Shown here piece after piece: positions 63,272 to 64,000 of a stretch of DNA of 64,000 nt (positions within the stretch are counted from its first letter, which is position 1; every line of letters begins with the position of its first letter). The position numbers and the translations under genes were made by a program. The notes under the pieces were generated by a model, which had not been told where the DNA came from, ran no database searches, and saw only the letters and a program-made list of their open reading frames with translations. Origin of the DNA: Defluviitaleaceae bacterium (lineage in GTDB: Bacteria; Bacillota; Clostridia; Lachnospirales; WQUN01); NCBI GenBank assembly GCA_009779755.1, contig WRDO01000001.1, positions 62,001-126,000 of the forward strand. The letters are read 5' to 3'.

Positions 63272-64000
63272 ATGCCTATTGATGTATCCAGTTATACCAA
63301 ACGCGCCTTTCTTGAAATTTCATATGGGGAATTTGATAAAGCAAGTGTATTGCTTGACCAAATATTAAACGTTGACCCTGAAAATGCGCAAGCATACATT
63401 GGACAATTATTGGTGGAACATAAACTTATAGATGAAAAATTATTAGCTGAACATATCCCCGATTGGCAAGATAGTTCTTTGTTCCATCGGGCGATACGAT
63501 TTGCAAATAATACGTACAAAGTAACGCTAAATGGATATGTTGATACCGTACGAAATAACCGTATTTTATACGATGCAAAAAAATTATTATCAACCGTTGC
63601 GAATCCGGCTACGGTTATTTTAATGCTTGAACCTCTCCGGGGAAATGTCACCGTTGATGCGCTGTTGGCGCAATGTGAAACCCGAAAAACCGACATCGTA
63701 GAAATGTATATCCAGCAATTATTGGATATATGCAAATGTAACAGCCTTGATAATCTAGCGACATGTACTAATCAATGGGAAACAACGTTGTTATATAAAC
63801 AGTTAAAGCTCATTGCAAACGATGAAATGAAACAACGATTGAACATGTTGGAAGATGATTTAATTAAATATTATGATGAACTTAGTAAAAAAGAAAAAGA
63901 ACGAGAGTCATTGGAAAACGTTAGACTTATTAAAACGTATAAATCACTAGGTATAGGCGTTGCAGGCATTGTTTTATTGGTCATTATTATAATTAACGGA
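63272..64000 (+). CDS. TPR-type membrane protein paralogous to the gene at 60451; truncated by window edge
   Basis: Not in the ORF track because no stop occurs before the edge. ATG 63272 has GGGAG about 8 bases upstream. The 243 visible residues align with the TPR/helical part of the 60451 product: FDKASVLLDQILNVDPENAQ, LLAEHIPDWQDSSLFHRAIR, ILMLEPLRGN and EMYIQQLLD all recur there in the same order. The N-terminal zinc ribbon is missing. A coiled-coil (about 195-225) and a membrane helix (from about 230) follow. Likely tandem duplication. Confidence 0.8.
   Translation, partial: MPIDVSSYTKRAFLEISYGEFDKASVLLDQILNVDPENAQAYIGQLLVEHKLIDEKLLAEHIPDWQDSSLFHRAIRFANNTYKVTLNGYVDTVRNNRILYDAKKLLSTVANPATVILMLEPLRGNVTVDALLAQCETRKTDIVEMYIQQLLDICKCNSLDNLATCTNQWETTLLYKQLKLIANDEMKQRLNMLEDDLIKYYDELSKKEKERESLENVRLIKTYKSLGIGVAGIVLLVIIIING

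Overview
The window reads as chromosomal DNA of an anaerobic, probably spore-forming, Gram-positive bacterium of the class Clostridia. This rests on Spo0A, class III ribonucleotide reductase (NrdD/NrdG), pyruvate phosphate dikinase, ThyX, the PrpC/PASTA-kinase/RsgA module, the CdaA/CdaR c-di-AMP module, and AGGAGG-type ribosome binding sites with sigma-A-type promoters. The base composition looks moderately GC-rich, except for two visibly AT-rich accessory stretches (about 23.3-25.1 kb and 60.2-64 kb). I can support no rRNA, tRNA or CRISPR array.

Layout: 0-2.3 kb, a 5'-truncated unknown gene and two half-size chromate transporters. 2.3-8.3 kb, a run of co-directional genes around cdaA and cdaR with three uncharacterised membrane genes and an MFS transporter. 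8.3-9.6 kb, an odd gene that seems to start at ATA behind a 15-codon leader. 9.6-14.0 kb (minus strand), a histidine phosphatase, a small membrane protein and a type IV pilus/type II secretion-like operon. 14.2-18.0 kb, prpC-prkC-rsgA. 18-22.4 kb, nrdD-nrdG and an M3 oligopeptidase. 23.0-25.3 kb, an AT-rich zinc-ribbon membrane gene bracketed by two inverted palindromic elements. 25.3-32.7 kb, a LysR regulator, a CYTH-like protein with Ppx/GppA, a TctCBA-type transporter and a Na/Pi cotransporter. 32.7-37.2 kb, a secreted C39-like protein, an AraC/GyrI regulator, another palindromic element, a candidate structured RNA and two DUF4230 proteins. 37.3-41.9 kb (minus), rplJ-rplL-ppdK behind an L10 leader, then spo0A. 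42-46.9 kb, secDF, an Eis-like acetyltransferase, an amidase and thyX. 47-55.6 kb (minus), popT (DUF368), lexA, an M42 peptidase and two ABC exporters flanking a DUF1854 protein.

From about 56 kb to the right edge the DNA looks like an integrated element. A large serine recombinase overlaps the 3' end of a small Cys-rich gene that appears to have lost its native C-terminus. It is followed by a ParB-methyltransferase fusion, a small serine resolvase, a pair of 15-bp inverted repeats and a run of zinc-ribbon/TPR membrane proteins, two of them tandem paralogues; the last runs off the window.

The most interesting things I found are (i) a family of palindromic elements at about 23.1, 25.2 and 35.0 kb, with a decayed half-copy at 47.6 kb. 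Two copies share a nearly invariant core of about 67 nt inside arms whose sequences differ but stay self-complementary. (ii) A candidate non-coding RNA or leader at 35.23-35.49 kb with a cloverleaf domain and a terminator whose 3' arm can pair with an upstream segment. (iii) An apparent AUA-initiated gene. (iv) The undescribed partners in the c-di-AMP operon.
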